In this document: positions 9,142-17,910 of the stretch, piece after piece | How the letters are laid out: every line of letters starts with the position of its first letter | Numbering within the stretch: the first letter of the stretch is position 1 | Assembly (NCBI RefSeq): GCF_000374005.1 | Contig: NZ_KB893169.1 | Span: 93,599 to 157,598 of the forward strand | Source: Kiloniella laminariae DSM 19542 | GTDB taxonomy: Bacteria; Pseudomonadota; Alphaproteobacteria; Kiloniellales; Kiloniellaceae | Direction of reading: 5' to 3' | Length of the DNA: 64,000 bases | The notes under the pieces: generated by a model | Seen by the model: the letters and a program-made list of their open reading frames with translations, nothing else | What the model was told of the DNA's origin: nothing | The model's database searches: none | Program-made: the position numbers and the translations under genes

Positions 9142-9471
9142 TCAAGCCTTGTGAAGTAGAAGCCAGCAGCCACCCTGTCCATCGGGATTACGATCCCGCA
9201 CACGGTAACGATCACCGCGTATGGTCAACACATCACCCCGTTCCGGCACCACCACCAACTGATCAAGATCAACAAACAATGCGGGGGAGTACCCAGCTAC
9301 CTCAGCACCGTCAGAACCCAGATCAAGAACTTCACGCTGGGCCTCAAAAACCCCCCTGATCTCAAGAGGTCCACCCACCCGATCAAGAATAATAGAGCTG
9401 GAAACAGGGTCTTCGCCAAAGACGTCAAGCACCGCAGAGTTAACCTCTTTAGCGATGTCAATCAGGGACAT
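9142..9471 (-). CDS. Head-tail joining protein (gpFII-like)
   Basis: About 109 residues if started at the ATG at 9471 (MSLIDIAKEV); upstream in-frame methionines exist but encode a low-complexity leader overlapping the previous gene. The body with EIRGVFEAQREV, PALFVDLDQL and GDVLTIRGDRYRVRDRNPDGQG matches the lambda gpFII/phage-attachment family. It would join the filled head to the tail. It overlaps the previous gene by 14 bp. Confidence 0.72.
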   Translation of the reverse strand: MSLIDIAKEVNSAVLDVFGEDPVSSSIILDRVGGPLEIRGVFEAQREVLDLGSDGAEVAGYSPALFVDLDQLVVVPERGDVLTIRGDRYRVRDRNPDGQGGCWLLLHKA

Positions 9472-9853
9472 TATCGCCCCCATCGGAACCATGGGCAGAA
9501 CTAGCGGCATCCCAGGCATCACGCTCTTTAGCCGTTACAGCGTAACCAAGCAGGCCGGACAAGGCATTCACAGAAGGTTTTCCATCCGCCGTAAAATCTT
9601 CATCTTGATCAAGATCCAGCACAGCTTTTGAAATGGCATCCATCAGAGCTTGCCCTGACGGCTTGATAACTGCCGGAGCAACAACGGCCACAACACGAGG
9701 ACCAGTTGAAAGTTCAACGGCACCATTTGCCAACAGGCCCTCTGCCTCACTGTCAGTCAGATCAAGCTCTTCACCAGGCTTAACCTCAATCGGCTTTTTT
9801 ACCGTTCCCATTTTCAGGAAAACTTTTGCGATATAAGTTTTTTTTGTCGCCAT
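9458..9853 (-). CDS. Head completion-type phage protein (gpFI position)
   Basis: About 131 residues from the ATG at 9853 (MATKKTYIAK), chosen because GGAGA lies upstream; the open frame continues a further 33 bp. The N-terminal half is a small beta domain with VKPGEELDLTDSEAEGLLANGAVEL; the C-terminal half has DFTADGKPSVNALSGLLGY and VTAKERDAWDA, a repeat common in phage head genes between major capsid and FII. Lambda FI occupies this place. Precise function unknown. Confidence 0.6.
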   Translation of the reverse strand: MATKKTYIAKVFLKMGTVKKPIEVKPGEELDLTDSEAEGLLANGAVELSTGPRVVAVVAPAVIKPSGQALMDAISKAVLDLDQDEDFTADGKPSVNALSGLLGYAVTAKERDAWDAASSAHGSDGGDNVPD

Positions 9854-9872
9854 AAAACGATCTCCACAAAAA

Positions 9873-9900
9873 GAAACGAGCGGCAAAAGCCGCTCGATTT
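9873..9900 (-). terminator. Hairpin terminator/attenuator after major capsid gene
   Basis: On the minus strand an 8-bp perfect stem CGAGCGGC/GCCGCTCG closes a TTTT loop (9877-9896) and is followed by TTTCTTTTT. It lies between the capsid stop (9938) and the next gene (start 9853), so partial termination here would let capsid and decoration protein exceed downstream tail products. Confidence 0.7.
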
Positions 9901-9937
9901 CTTAAAAATATTTATACAAACTTATTATTGATTCAGC

Positions 9938-10984
9938 TTACCGAACCCGGATAAAACCCGACCCGTTAGGACGATACGGCACAACGAGTGGAGCCGATTG
10001 AAGCAAAAGCATCCGAGCTGAAGGGTTCTTCTCCAACCAAGACTTTGTAAAATAGCGCATTGCCGAATATTGCGCCTCCTCATCATGCACCATCCCGTAA
10101 CAACGGGTTCCCATCAGTCCATCCACTCCGCCATCAGCCGCAACAATCACACCATACTCAGGAATAAGCCGCTCAATCAGTTTAGTTTCTGGATTAACGT
10201 AAATGTCATTCCCAACCCAGATATCGAAAGTTCCAATTTTCCCCTTATGAACAAATTTTTTTGATCCCTGCCCCCGCGCTTCAGGCCCGACACGAAGCAT
10301 TTCCCCTCCACGAGATGCATCAGCCTTGATCATCTCAATTACATCCGGGTCTTTACGGAATAATTTCCATGCATTCGCATCCATCACCACTACATTCGGC
10401 GTCACCCCGCTGATCTCAGAAATGTCTCCTGCGAAATCTTCGATATCATCCATAGGAGAAACACCAGCTTCACCCCAACGCAGCGCACCCACAAGCTGCC
10501 TGGTTAAACTTGGATCACGCCCGAAATCAACAACCCTTGTCGGCATATCCTCACCAACAACAGTCACGGATCCACTGACAAGAACAGATGCCATCATCAC
10601 CTCTTCGCGACGCCCAAGCCTTGCCAATTGATCAACCAGATCAGACTTCAAGTTCATCTTGGCCCTGTCAGCATTTGACAGAGTCCCTCCGATCTTTTCC
10701 CCAATCATTCGTTTCACGACCCTTTTTGCATCGTGCCGACGAAGATCCTTCACATAAGCAGGAGTAAAGACCTTGGTTGAAAACCCTTGGCCGCGCTGAA
10801 CCTTTCCGGCCACCAGCGGACTGACAAACGGGGCAAGCTCAGGCTTGCTTTCGTCCACATCAAAATGAATCTCATCGGTTTCCTCCACCTGCTCTAGCGG
10901 TGCGAAGGTGTCCAACAAGAAAGACGAAGGCTGATCAAGATTGGCGACCACTGCCGCCAGCACACCGATATCATAGATATCCAT
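9938..10984 (-). CDS. Major capsid protein (lambda gpE-like)
   Basis: A 348-residue capsid protein of the lambda E family: SSFLLDTFAPLEQVEETDEIHFDVDE near the N-terminus, LAPFVSPLVAGKV and YVKDLRRHDAKRV in the middle, and WLEKNPSARMLLLQSAPLVVPYRPNG at the end. It forms the icosahedral shell with the gpD-like protein encoded just upstream. Length is normal for the family. Neighbouring scaffold, protease and portal agree. Confidence 0.92.
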   Translation of the reverse strand: MDIYDIGVLAAVVANLDQPSSFLLDTFAPLEQVEETDEIHFDVDESKPELAPFVSPLVAGKVQRGQGFSTKVFTPAYVKDLRRHDAKRVVKRMIGEKIGGTLSNADRAKMNLKSDLVDQLARLGRREEVMMASVLVSGSVTVVGEDMPTRVVDFGRDPSLTRQLVGALRWGEAGVSPMDDIEDFAGDISEISGVTPNVVVMDANAWKLFRKDPDVIEMIKADASRGGEMLRVGPEARGQGSKKFVHKGKIGTFDIWVGNDIYVNPETKLIERLIPEYGVIVAADGGVDGLMGTRCYGMVHDEEAQYSAMRYFTKSWLEKNPSARMLLLQSAPLVVPYRPNGSGFIRVR

Positions 10985-11029
10985 TGAACTCTCTCTTTAT
11001 AGAAATTTGAAAAGATAAATCAGGGAAAA

Positions 11030-11380
11030 CTATCCCAGATAAATAGAGAAGCGCCGAAGCTCCGCTTTCAGATCTGGCGTCACAGTTAAATCCCCCAGAT
11101 CGAGCCCTTCTTGTGCATACTGGCCCGTCCGATAAACCAGAACCTCCTGCACACCAAGATCACTCACATCATGAGCAAGCACAGCATCCGGAACAGCACC
11201 GCCAGTGACAGCAGCTTGAGTAACTCGAACATAATCCGCGCCACCGACACTCACCAAAAATGCCCCACGCTTCAAAACGACCGTGACGTTCGCCTGAACC
11301 TTTTCACTCACAACAGGAAAATCCCCGGAGAAAATTTCTTCCGGATCATACCGACCAGCTTCTTTAAATTTTGGATTCAC
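11030..11380 (-). CDS. Head decoration protein (lambda gpD-like)
   Basis: A 116-residue protein starting at a GTG (11380). It has GDFPVVSEKVQANVTV near the N-terminus, GAFLVSVGGADYVRV and VQEVLVYRTGQYAQEGLDLG, the pattern of the gpD trimer family that stabilises expanded heads. It lies immediately before the major capsid gene, as in lambda. Confidence 0.85.
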   Translation of the reverse strand: MNPKFKEAGRYDPEEIFSGDFPVVSEKVQANVTVVLKRGAFLVSVGGADYVRVTQAAVTGGAVPDAVLAHDVSDLGVQEVLVYRTGQYAQEGLDLGDLTVTPDLKAELRRFSIYLG

Positions 11381-11393
11381 GTTTCCAGCCCCC

Positions 11394-11948
11394 TTATAGA
11401 TTCACAATGGAAGCGGCAAGCTCTGCAACGGTCTTCCCGCCCGCAGAATCATTACCACCCGACCCAATTGACGGCTGGTCTTCTGAGGACATCACATCCG
11501 CAAGAGACCGCCCTTTTTTTTGCACTGCCGGTGAACTAGACAAAATTCCAGTAGCGACCTCAGCAGACACATCCGTTTTCAAAGCCAGATGACGCGCCAA
11601 AGCACCTCGCCCTTTAGCGGCAGGGCAATCCATAATCGCGACGATACGAGATCGCTCGGCAGCTGCTGACTTTTTACCCTCAGCCTCAGCCCCCTCATCA
11701 TCATCCACTTCTTCTTCATCCACCCCATCTTCATCAGCAGAGGTTTCAGATTGATCCTCATCAGACGCCTCCGAGGAAGTCCCACCTTCTCCCTCCTCTT
11801 CTTCGTCGTCGTCGTCGTCGTCCTCTTCCTCAGCATCATCACTGTCGATATCTTCAGCCAAAATACTCGCAGCAAGCGACGAAGCAGAAAGTTCCTCCCG
11901 CCCAGCCGAAACCGCCCCTCTGCCAAGAGGGTTCAATTTCTTTTTCAT
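11394..11948 (-). CDS. Acidic scaffold-like head assembly protein
   Basis: A 184-residue protein with a very acidic low-complexity stretch near residues 35-90 (runs of D and E) and a C-terminal domain around AERSRIVAIMDCPAAKGRGALARHLALK that in many lambda-like phages forms the C-terminus of the S49 protease/scaffold protein (compare lambda C/Nu3). Here it is a separate gene 17 bp after the protease. It probably acts as internal scaffold and is degraded during maturation. The acidic stretch is encoded by a GAT/GAA microsatellite-like run at about 11790-11830. Confidence 0.65.
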   Translation of the reverse strand: MKKKLNPLGRGAVSAGREELSASSLAASILAEDIDSDDAEEEDDDDDDEEEEGEGGTSSEASDEDQSETSADEDGVDEEEVDDDEGAEAEGKKSAAAERSRIVAIMDCPAAKGRGALARHLALKTDVSAEVATGILSSSPAVQKKGRSLADVMSSEDQPSIGSGGNDSAGGKTVAELAASIVNL

Positions 11949-11965
11949 TTCATTCTCCAGAAAAT

Positions 11966-12850
11966 TTAAGAACTCTCTTCCTCAAGAGAGAAAACGAAGT
12001 CTCGAAGTACCTCCGAAAAGGACGCGACCCCATCTATCAACCCACCCCCCAAAGCCTTATCACCTCGGAAAGTTTTGGCCTCAGTCGCCAAAATCACTTC
12101 TGGCGACAACCCGCGACCAGCAGCCACGGTATCAATAAATATTTTCCTGGTAGCCTCAAGCTCCACCTGAACATCTGCCCTCACCTCATCCGGTAACGGT
12201 TCATAGGGATTCCCATCAACTTTATGAGATCCCGCATGGATCATCGTTACTTGAAACCCCTTCGATGAAAGCGCTTTACTAACATCTGTATGGATCATCA
12301 ACACCCCGATTGAGCCGACAATTCCAGTCCGAGAAGTCCACAGATACCCCGCAGACGCCCCGATTGCATAAGCCGCTGAACAAGCCTGCTCATTTGCTAC
12401 CGCCCAGATTGGTTTTTCTTGACGAATTTGCTGGATATAATCGCAAAGATCAAAGCAACCAGAAACCTCTCCGCCACCGCTATCAATATCAATCAATATC
12501 CCACGAACTGAAGGATCCGCCATTGCATCCCGAAGCTTGACCTCTATCCCATCATACCCGGTCATCCCGGAAACAGGATCCAGATAACCGGATTTATGAA
12601 CAAGCGTCCCCGTAATCGGGATGTAAGCAATACCTCCATTCAAAATTTCAAACGAACGACGTTCGCCAACCTCAGTAAAACCTGAGGCTTTCATTTTAAG
12701 AGCCTCCGAAGAAATCTTTGCCCCTTGGTATTCAAGGGAAATATCTCCAAAATGTGAGGTTAACGCGCCAAGCACGACCTGAGCACGGCTCGGCTCCATT
12801 AGCAGCGGACAACAGTAAAGACGGCTAGCAATGTGATGATAACTTCTCAC
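11966..12850 (-). CDS. S49-family head maturation protease (SppA/lambda C-like)
   Basis: A 294-residue protein starting at a GTG that overlaps the portal stop (GTGA). Clp/SppA-type fold motifs are clear: GILIDIDSGGGEVSG near 117-131, NEQACSAAYAIGASAG with the likely nucleophile Ser158, and AGSHKVDGNP with the likely Lys210. It should cleave the scaffold and trim portal or capsid during prohead maturation. The C-terminal extension seen in lambda C is absent because it is encoded by the next gene. Confidence 0.88.
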   Translation of the reverse strand: MRSYHHIASRLYCCPLLMEPSRAQVVLGALTSHFGDISLEYQGAKISSEALKMKASGFTEVGERRSFEILNGGIAYIPITGTLVHKSGYLDPVSGMTGYDGIEVKLRDAMADPSVRGILIDIDSGGGEVSGCFDLCDYIQQIRQEKPIWAVANEQACSAAYAIGASAGYLWTSRTGIVGSIGVLMIHTDVSKALSSKGFQVTMIHAGSHKVDGNPYEPLPDEVRADVQVELEATRKIFIDTVAAGRGLSPEVILATEAKTFRGDKALGGGLIDGVASFSEVLRDFVFSLEEESS

Positions 12851-14454
12851 TCTTCCGCCTCCTTATCTTCTTGATCAAGATCTGATCTTGGCACGATAGC
12901 CATCCCTACTTCGAGCATCCCCTCAAGATTAAGAGGAGGGAGACCAAGTTCCTTTAAACGGGCCTGTTCTCTCTTCAGCTGCTCAAGCACCTCTTCCCAG
13001 TCGCGACCCTGCTCTGAACACTCAGCCTCCAGAGTAGACAAACCAGACGCAATCCGGATCCCTGCTGCCTGAGCCTCCTTAACCGGATCGATCCACCCGC
13101 GACCCGGCCCATTAAACCGGGCAGAACACCAGGCCGATTTAGCCTCGTAAAACGTCGGAGCTCCTGCTGGAATACTCAGCATCCCCCTATCAAAAACCTC
13201 TTCCAACCAAAGCGCATAACACTGCTGATAGAAGTAAGTTGAATAGAATGTCAGCTCTCCACGCGAGAACTTCCAGGCTTCAAGTAGGCTTGCTCGAGCA
13301 GAAGAATAATTTGTTTTTGAGTAGTCTCGAGAAACCTGTTCAAATGAGCGCCCCAATCCTGCCGAAATTCTCCTAAGAACCGCCGCTTCGAAAACAGCAA
13401 AACTCTGGTTATTTCTGGAATTTGAAAGAAGATTAAACTTCTCACCAGGCAGGAGCTGAGGGATCTTGACACCATCCAGAGTAAACTCTTTCTTCTTGTG
13501 CCAGGCTTGGCGTTGAGCAGCCTGATCAAGAAGAGCAATCGGATCATCGTTATCATCCAACAGATCCCGATCATAAGGGCTCTCGATTACGGCTGCAAAA
13601 ATAGCATTAATAACATTCGATTGAGCCTCGGCCCTCTCATATGTATCAAGCATCTTTACGGCCTCAATTATAGAGGCCGTCCCAGGCTCACCTCTGGTCA
13701 TCCCTGGACGAATAACCTTAAAGGAGTGGATAACCCTTTTACGCCCCCATTCAGTTGCCCTCGGAACCCGCACCCATTCTTGCAATGGCGAAGATAAATT
13801 ATATAAATCCCCAGGATGAGATTTCTGAAAATGATATGCCAGAGGCTCTTTATATTGCCCCAGCTCCACACCCCCGCGAAGAAATTCATCATCCACCCGA
13901 CCATTAGGATTGGATAGAACATCTGGCTCGATTAATTCAAAAGCCGTTGAGAAATCGCCACCCCGCCCAGGGAGCCACCTTGGAAGGCACAGGATCTCAC
14001 CCGTCTGAGATCCCATCCAATAGACTGTCTGACAGAGACCATGAAAATTCTGACGAAGAGAAGCGTCCACATAAAAATCAGGATCTTCTGTATAACCACG
14101 CCAAAAGCCTTCTACTTCCCGAGCAATCCGATCAGCATCTTCCGAAGTGATCCCCAACACCCTATGATCAGGAGTAGCAACAAGCCGAGGCGCGCGAGGC
14201 CCAACAACATTGTCCTCACCCGCCTGAAAAGCCCCCCGTACGAAACCATTGTTTCGGGCAAGATCCCGAGTACGGGCAACAAGACTATCCCGGCTATACA
14301 AAATAGTAGCATCAGGGGAAAGATTTACAGGGTTGTAATCGCTTAACTCACGGGTTACCGCAGACGCGCCGCGATAACTCTCGTTCCGCCCAACAATATG
14401 AGCCATCGGCTTCATCGGTTGCCCATTGAGATCCAGTATTCGAGATGATCTCAT
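12847..14454 (-). CDS. Portal protein (lambda gpB-like)
   Basis: A 535-residue portal of the lambda B family. Typical segments: LVARTRDLARNNGFVRGAFQ, DNVVGP, LCQTVYWMGSQTGEIL, HSFKVIRPGMTRGEPG and a tail-end region with the ATFYEAKSAWCSARFNGPGRGWIDPVKE pattern. It forms the dodecameric DNA entry vertex. The start overlaps the gpW-like stop (ATGA) and the end overlaps the protease start. Confidence 0.9.
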   Translation of the reverse strand: MRSSRILDLNGQPMKPMAHIVGRNESYRGASAVTRELSDYNPVNLSPDATILYSRDSLVARTRDLARNNGFVRGAFQAGEDNVVGPRAPRLVATPDHRVLGITSEDADRIAREVEGFWRGYTEDPDFYVDASLRQNFHGLCQTVYWMGSQTGEILCLPRWLPGRGGDFSTAFELIEPDVLSNPNGRVDDEFLRGGVELGQYKEPLAYHFQKSHPGDLYNLSSPLQEWVRVPRATEWGRKRVIHSFKVIRPGMTRGEPGTASIIEAVKMLDTYERAEAQSNVINAIFAAVIESPYDRDLLDDNDDPIALLDQAAQRQAWHKKKEFTLDGVKIPQLLPGEKFNLLSNSRNNQSFAVFEAAVLRRISAGLGRSFEQVSRDYSKTNYSSARASLLEAWKFSRGELTFYSTYFYQQCYALWLEEVFDRGMLSIPAGAPTFYEAKSAWCSARFNGPGRGWIDPVKEAQAAGIRIASGLSTLEAECSEQGRDWEEVLEQLKREQARLKELGLPPLNLEGMLEVGMAIVPRSDLDQEDKEAEE

Positions 14455-14672
14455 AGGCTGAACCTCGGTGAAGTTGGGCCTTTTTTGAAAGAGCCCAAGG
14501 CAATTTTAATTTCTGTAATTCTTTGTTGAATATCGGCCATATTTGCGGCCTGAAAACTGACAGAATTACCGTTAAAGGAAACACTGGCACGAGAAGCACC
14601 CGTTAAAATTTTGGTTCTCGCAAATTCCAAAGCCCTCAATTCAGCCTCAAGAGCTTGTTTGTCCAGTGCCAT
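14451..14672 (-). CDS. Head-tail connector gpW-like
   Basis: A 73-residue protein of the lambda gpW type: two helices flanking a beta hairpin, here ALEAELRALEFARTKI, then SVSFNGNSVSFQAANMADIQQRITEIKIAL and a basic/proline C-terminus (KKGPTSPRF). The spacing matches lambda W closely by eye. It lies between terminase large subunit and portal, the lambda order A-W-B. Confidence 0.85.
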   Translation of the reverse strand: MALDKQALEAELRALEFARTKILTGASRASVSFNGNSVSFQAANMADIQQRITEIKIALGSFKKGPTSPRFSL

Positions 14673-14673
14673 C

Positions 14674-16812
14674 TTATAACTCCATCAGCTTTTCCAAGGT
14701 CGTCTTCTTACTAGAAGACGAAGGGCCAAGCGTTTTCACACTTGGCCCCACTTCAACTCTTTCCAAAACTTCGCTCGCCGGCGGAGAAGACACATAGCTG
14801 TTTTCGTCCCAGCTCTTTGCCCAATCTGGCGGAGCATCCCATTTAATCGTTTCATCTTTCAACAAAGCGGAACCAACCCGATTATAGACGTGGAGATCAA
14901 ATGTCTCGTTGCGAACCCCCGGCACAGGCTCCCAACCCTTAGCTCCTCTTCTCTCCCCCAAGGCTTCTGCAAAGAAACTATCCGAAAGATCCTTAGAATG
15001 ATGAATGTAACCAGGCCCCGGATCCATCCGGCAAAGATCACCCCACAAACCATCTTTAAGAATATTGGTACCAAGAAGATAAACCGGGATTTCTCCGTTT
15101 GCGTTCGCTCGCCGGTCTTTTCGGTTGCTGTCCGGATAGGTCAATCTGAAGCGTGCCGCAGTGGTCGCCTTGTCCCCTTTTAAAAGAACAAAACGCCTGC
15201 CCAATCGCGCCCGCTTCATCTTCCTCCAAAATCGATAAGCGTTTTCGGTAACCCCCGCTTCCCCAGAACTATCCGTCCCTGAGATTCGTACTGTCATCCT
15301 CCGGTCCGATCCATCGGATAAAGGATAACTCTTGAGAATCATTCCGTTCACCAGAACGCTCCAGTCCTCAATATAACCAGCCGGATCAAGGGGCAAAGGA
15401 TCACCATCCTCATCAACCCTTTCGGATTTAGTGAGGTTGAAACGATCTATCACCCAACGCTCTCGCTCAGCTCCCCAACCGACAACCTGGACAACAAACA
15501 TTGATTTCTGAACATCCGCGAAAGCCGTAAGGTACCTGACACCTTTTGGGACAACCCCCAAAGGATAATCCTCTGCTCTTTCTTTAAGATCTTCAGCAGT
15601 TATCGCGTTTTCTTCTCGAAGAGCAATCGGCAAATATGAACGACCCTGATCAACATTGATCGTCGTTTTCATTGACTCTTCTTCGCCAGTGCGCCGGTAA
15701 TCTTCAACAGCCGTCAACCACTTAACAACCAGATCGCGCCACGACTGGAAACCCGCCGCAGTTCCTTGAAGATGAAAGCTGGCGATATTTGACCGCCTGG
15801 CCTGCCCCTTTAATTCACCTTCTTTTGTTACATGACAGCCTTCAGGAACCCATTTACCCCTCAGGTTCATCTCATATTTTTCTGTTTGGGAAATCCTGAA
15901 TGCACAACAAGGGCAGACCATAACCACAGTATCGGCACGATCCAGCACACCACCTTCAGGAGCCCATTTCAGATCACTGAAAGAACCTTCAAAATACTCA
16001 CCACAATTCGGGCAAGGCCACCACCATCGACGTCGATCACCGCTGTTATACAAAGAGGCGATCCCCGGCGCAGGAGCGACCTCGTGACTTCCGGGTGTCT
16101 CTCTCCAACGTCCATCAATAATCAATTCTCCAGGAGAACTTTCGGCCAAGCATACCCCGCGAGATCCAAACGTCTGAGTACGCTTTACGCCCATTCCAAA
16201 GGCTTCACCCTGGCCGTCAATATTTCTAGGAAACCGATCATAATCCGTCATCAACACCCAGGGAACTGACTTACCTGACAACATTGTTTGTGAAGGCCAT
16301 CCGAAGATGACACTCATACCGTTGCTGTATCGCTTCTCTTGAGCATTATCGTTTGAGGATCCAGCCATCAGTCTATCTTTAAGAGCCCGGCTGGCGTTGT
16401 GCATCCCGTCAACTTTCTCTTTCACAAACTCTCGAGCAACCGCCTGACTTGTTTGGATAACAAGCATATTTCCGGGATCGGATGTAACTCGATAATTAAT
16501 TCCGTTAAGAATTAAAGCGTCGGTTTTTCCTGTTTGTGCCGGCCCCATAAAAACAACGCCAGGAAAGGCCCGACTATTAAGCATGTTAGCGGGTTCAACC
16601 ATGTAAGGGGTAATGTCATTGCTCCAATCCCCGACGACACCCCCGCCTCTGTTGTTAAGTTTTCGAAACTTTGCCGCCGCCTCTGAAACCATTATTCGAA
16701 CTGGTGGCTCGAGGGATACAAAACACCTTTTCAGAACCGTTGAAACAGAACAAAAATCAGGAATTGGCTTCTTCAGGATTGACCTCGGATTTCGTAAAAT
16801 CTCCGGATCCAT
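14674..16812 (-). CDS. Terminase large subunit (lambda gpA-like)
   Basis: A 712-residue GpA-family terminase. The Walker A-like GPAQTGKT lies at residues 90-97; the segment PPVRIMVSEAAAKFRKLN before it is typical of the family. Two CxxC pairs (CPNCG, CPCC) near residues 265-310 form the usual zinc-binding insert, and the C-terminal half holds the nuclease (TAFADVQ, DSSGEAGVTENAYRFW). It packages DNA and cuts cos ends. The start ATG at 16812 lies inside the small subunit gene (56-bp overlap). Confidence 0.92.
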   Translation of the reverse strand: MDPEILRNPRSILKKPIPDFCSVSTVLKRCFVSLEPPVRIMVSEAAAKFRKLNNRGGGVVGDWSNDITPYMVEPANMLNSRAFPGVVFMGPAQTGKTDALILNGINYRVTSDPGNMLVIQTSQAVAREFVKEKVDGMHNASRALKDRLMAGSSNDNAQEKRYSNGMSVIFGWPSQTMLSGKSVPWVLMTDYDRFPRNIDGQGEAFGMGVKRTQTFGSRGVCLAESSPGELIIDGRWRETPGSHEVAPAPGIASLYNSGDRRRWWWPCPNCGEYFEGSFSDLKWAPEGGVLDRADTVVMVCPCCAFRISQTEKYEMNLRGKWVPEGCHVTKEGELKGQARRSNIASFHLQGTAAGFQSWRDLVVKWLTAVEDYRRTGEEESMKTTINVDQGRSYLPIALREENAITAEDLKERAEDYPLGVVPKGVRYLTAFADVQKSMFVVQVVGWGAERERWVIDRFNLTKSERVDEDGDPLPLDPAGYIEDWSVLVNGMILKSYPLSDGSDRRMTVRISGTDSSGEAGVTENAYRFWRKMKRARLGRRFVLLKGDKATTAARFRLTYPDSNRKDRRANANGEIPVYLLGTNILKDGLWGDLCRMDPGPGYIHHSKDLSDSFFAEALGERRGAKGWEPVPGVRNETFDLHVYNRVGSALLKDETIKWDAPPDWAKSWDENSYVSSPPASEVLERVEVGPSVKTLGPSSSSKKTTLEKLMEL

Positions 16813-17374
16813 CTTTTAAGAACTCCAAATTGTTTAAAGCCTCAACCATTGAAGCCTGATAGATATCAATTTGATCCTGGACCCTCGCTACATGATCAGC
16901 AGCGAGAAAACAGCGCTTCTCAAGAAAGTCTGGTAGAGCCTGAAGCTGCTCGGAAACTGCCCGAAGCACATCCATTAAAGCGCTTTCAACATCTGAGACC
17001 CGAACCAACCGCCCCATCTGTTCTTCAATTAATCTCCTCTCACGAGCCAGATTAAGCAGCTCTTTGTATTGCTTTGGATCAATTGACAGATCCAGATCTT
17101 GAAACGAAGAACCCATAAGATCGAGCCTGGTCTGCCCGATCATTCGATCACGCTCAGCAGCCTCCCGAGATTCTTTCTGATCCTGCCCTTTCTTCCAGGC
17201 AATGCAGGCATCCAGATCAAATTCATAAGACTTTCCGTTCGTCCCTTTCGAAACAAACGGCATGCCGTTTTCAATCCAGTTATCGACCGTTGGCTTTGAA
17301 ACATTAAACGCACGCGAAATTTGTTCTTTATTGAGCGTTAATTTCGCAGTTTCAACAACGGCCTCCTCAGCCAT
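16757..17374 (-). CDS. Terminase small subunit (Nu1-like)
   Basis: About 205 residues. An N-terminal winged-helix motif (LNKEQISRAFNVSKPTVDNWIENGMPF) is the DNA-recognition domain of Nu1-type subunits; the rest is helical and suited to dimerisation and large-subunit contact. I prefer ATG 17374 (MAEEAVVET) with AGGTG six bases upstream over the in-frame GTG at 17383. It should bind cosB, expected within the upstream intergenic region. Confidence 0.85.
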   Translation of the reverse strand: MAEEAVVETAKLTLNKEQISRAFNVSKPTVDNWIENGMPFVSKGTNGKSYEFDLDACIAWKKGQDQKESREAAERDRMIGQTRLDLMGSSFQDLDLSIDPKQYKELLNLARERRLIEEQMGRLVRVSDVESALMDVLRAVSEQLQALPDFLEKRCFLAADHVARVQDQIDIYQASMVEALNNLEFLKDGSGDFTKSEVNPEEANS

Positions 17375-17464
17375 ATCCTTCACCTAAGATAAACAACAAT
17401 GAAAAAGTAAAGTCCCAAAAAACATAGAATATCTGCCACTTACCTCGGTGCGCGTTACCCGTGA

Positions 17465-17608
17465 GAAGATTTGTTAGGCGCAGAGGGACCCATTGATTGG
17501 GTCATCGGATCTACACCAATGCGCCAACAAGAGATCAACCCGACGTTTGGAGACCGAAAGCAATAAGCTCGCTATACCTCAACGGCCCTCTGCGCCTAAC
17601 AAATCTTC
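17465..17608. repeat. 23-bp inverted repeat enclosing 98 bp upstream of terminase
   Basis: A perfect 23-bp inverted repeat: left arm 17465-17487 (begins GAAGATTTGTTAGG), right arm 17586-17608. The 98-bp interior contains smaller stems (ACCCA/TGGGT around 17488-17502 and GATCT/AGATC around 17507-17537). No protein-coding frame is evident. It lies 90-230 bp upstream of the small terminase subunit, where lambda-type phages keep cos, so it may be part of the packaging site; a structured RNA is the alternative. No flanking target duplication is seen, which argues against a MITE. Confidence 0.7.
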
Positions 17609-17747
17609 CAACTTAAAAGAAACGGGATGATCAAAAGACCATCCCGCCAAGTCAACCAACAGGGAGACAACAAGGGAGTTGCCCATAGTCCACCCCGAAC
17701 CTGACAACGGGGCGACGGGGCGACGTATCCCGCCTGACAACGAGACA

Positions 17748-17774
17748 CAAAAAAAGCCCGCCTAAGCGAGCTAA
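17748..17774 (-). terminator. Rho-independent terminator upstream of terminase
   Basis: On the minus strand AGCTCGC and GCGGGCT (7 pairs, one G-U) close a TTAG loop and are followed by seven T. It would end transcription coming from the KilA-N/replication operon before the cos/terminase region. Confidence 0.7.
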
Positions 17775-17867
17775 CTGGTAGCCGGAGTTTAACCCGGCAG
17801 GAACATGATCTCCTCCATCAAAAGAGAAAGCCGCAATTCCTATGCGACACACCTTTGAAATAGAAAA

Positions 17868-17896
17868 CGCCCGGAAAGGAAATCCTTCCGGGCGCA
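17868..17896 (-). terminator. Terminator-like hairpin after the early minus-strand operon
   Basis: On the minus strand a stem GCCCGGAAGG/CCTTTCCGGGC (one bulge) is followed by GTTTTCTATTTC. It begins 15 bp after the stop at 17911, so with the hairpin 100 bp further on it forms a tandem terminator for that operon. Confidence 0.6.
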
Positions 17897-17910
17897 ACTC
17901 TGTACCAATG

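Noticed and set aside
17652-17897. An 81-codon minus-strand frame
   Set aside because: It spans two terminator-like hairpins and has no recognisable domain or good ribosome site.
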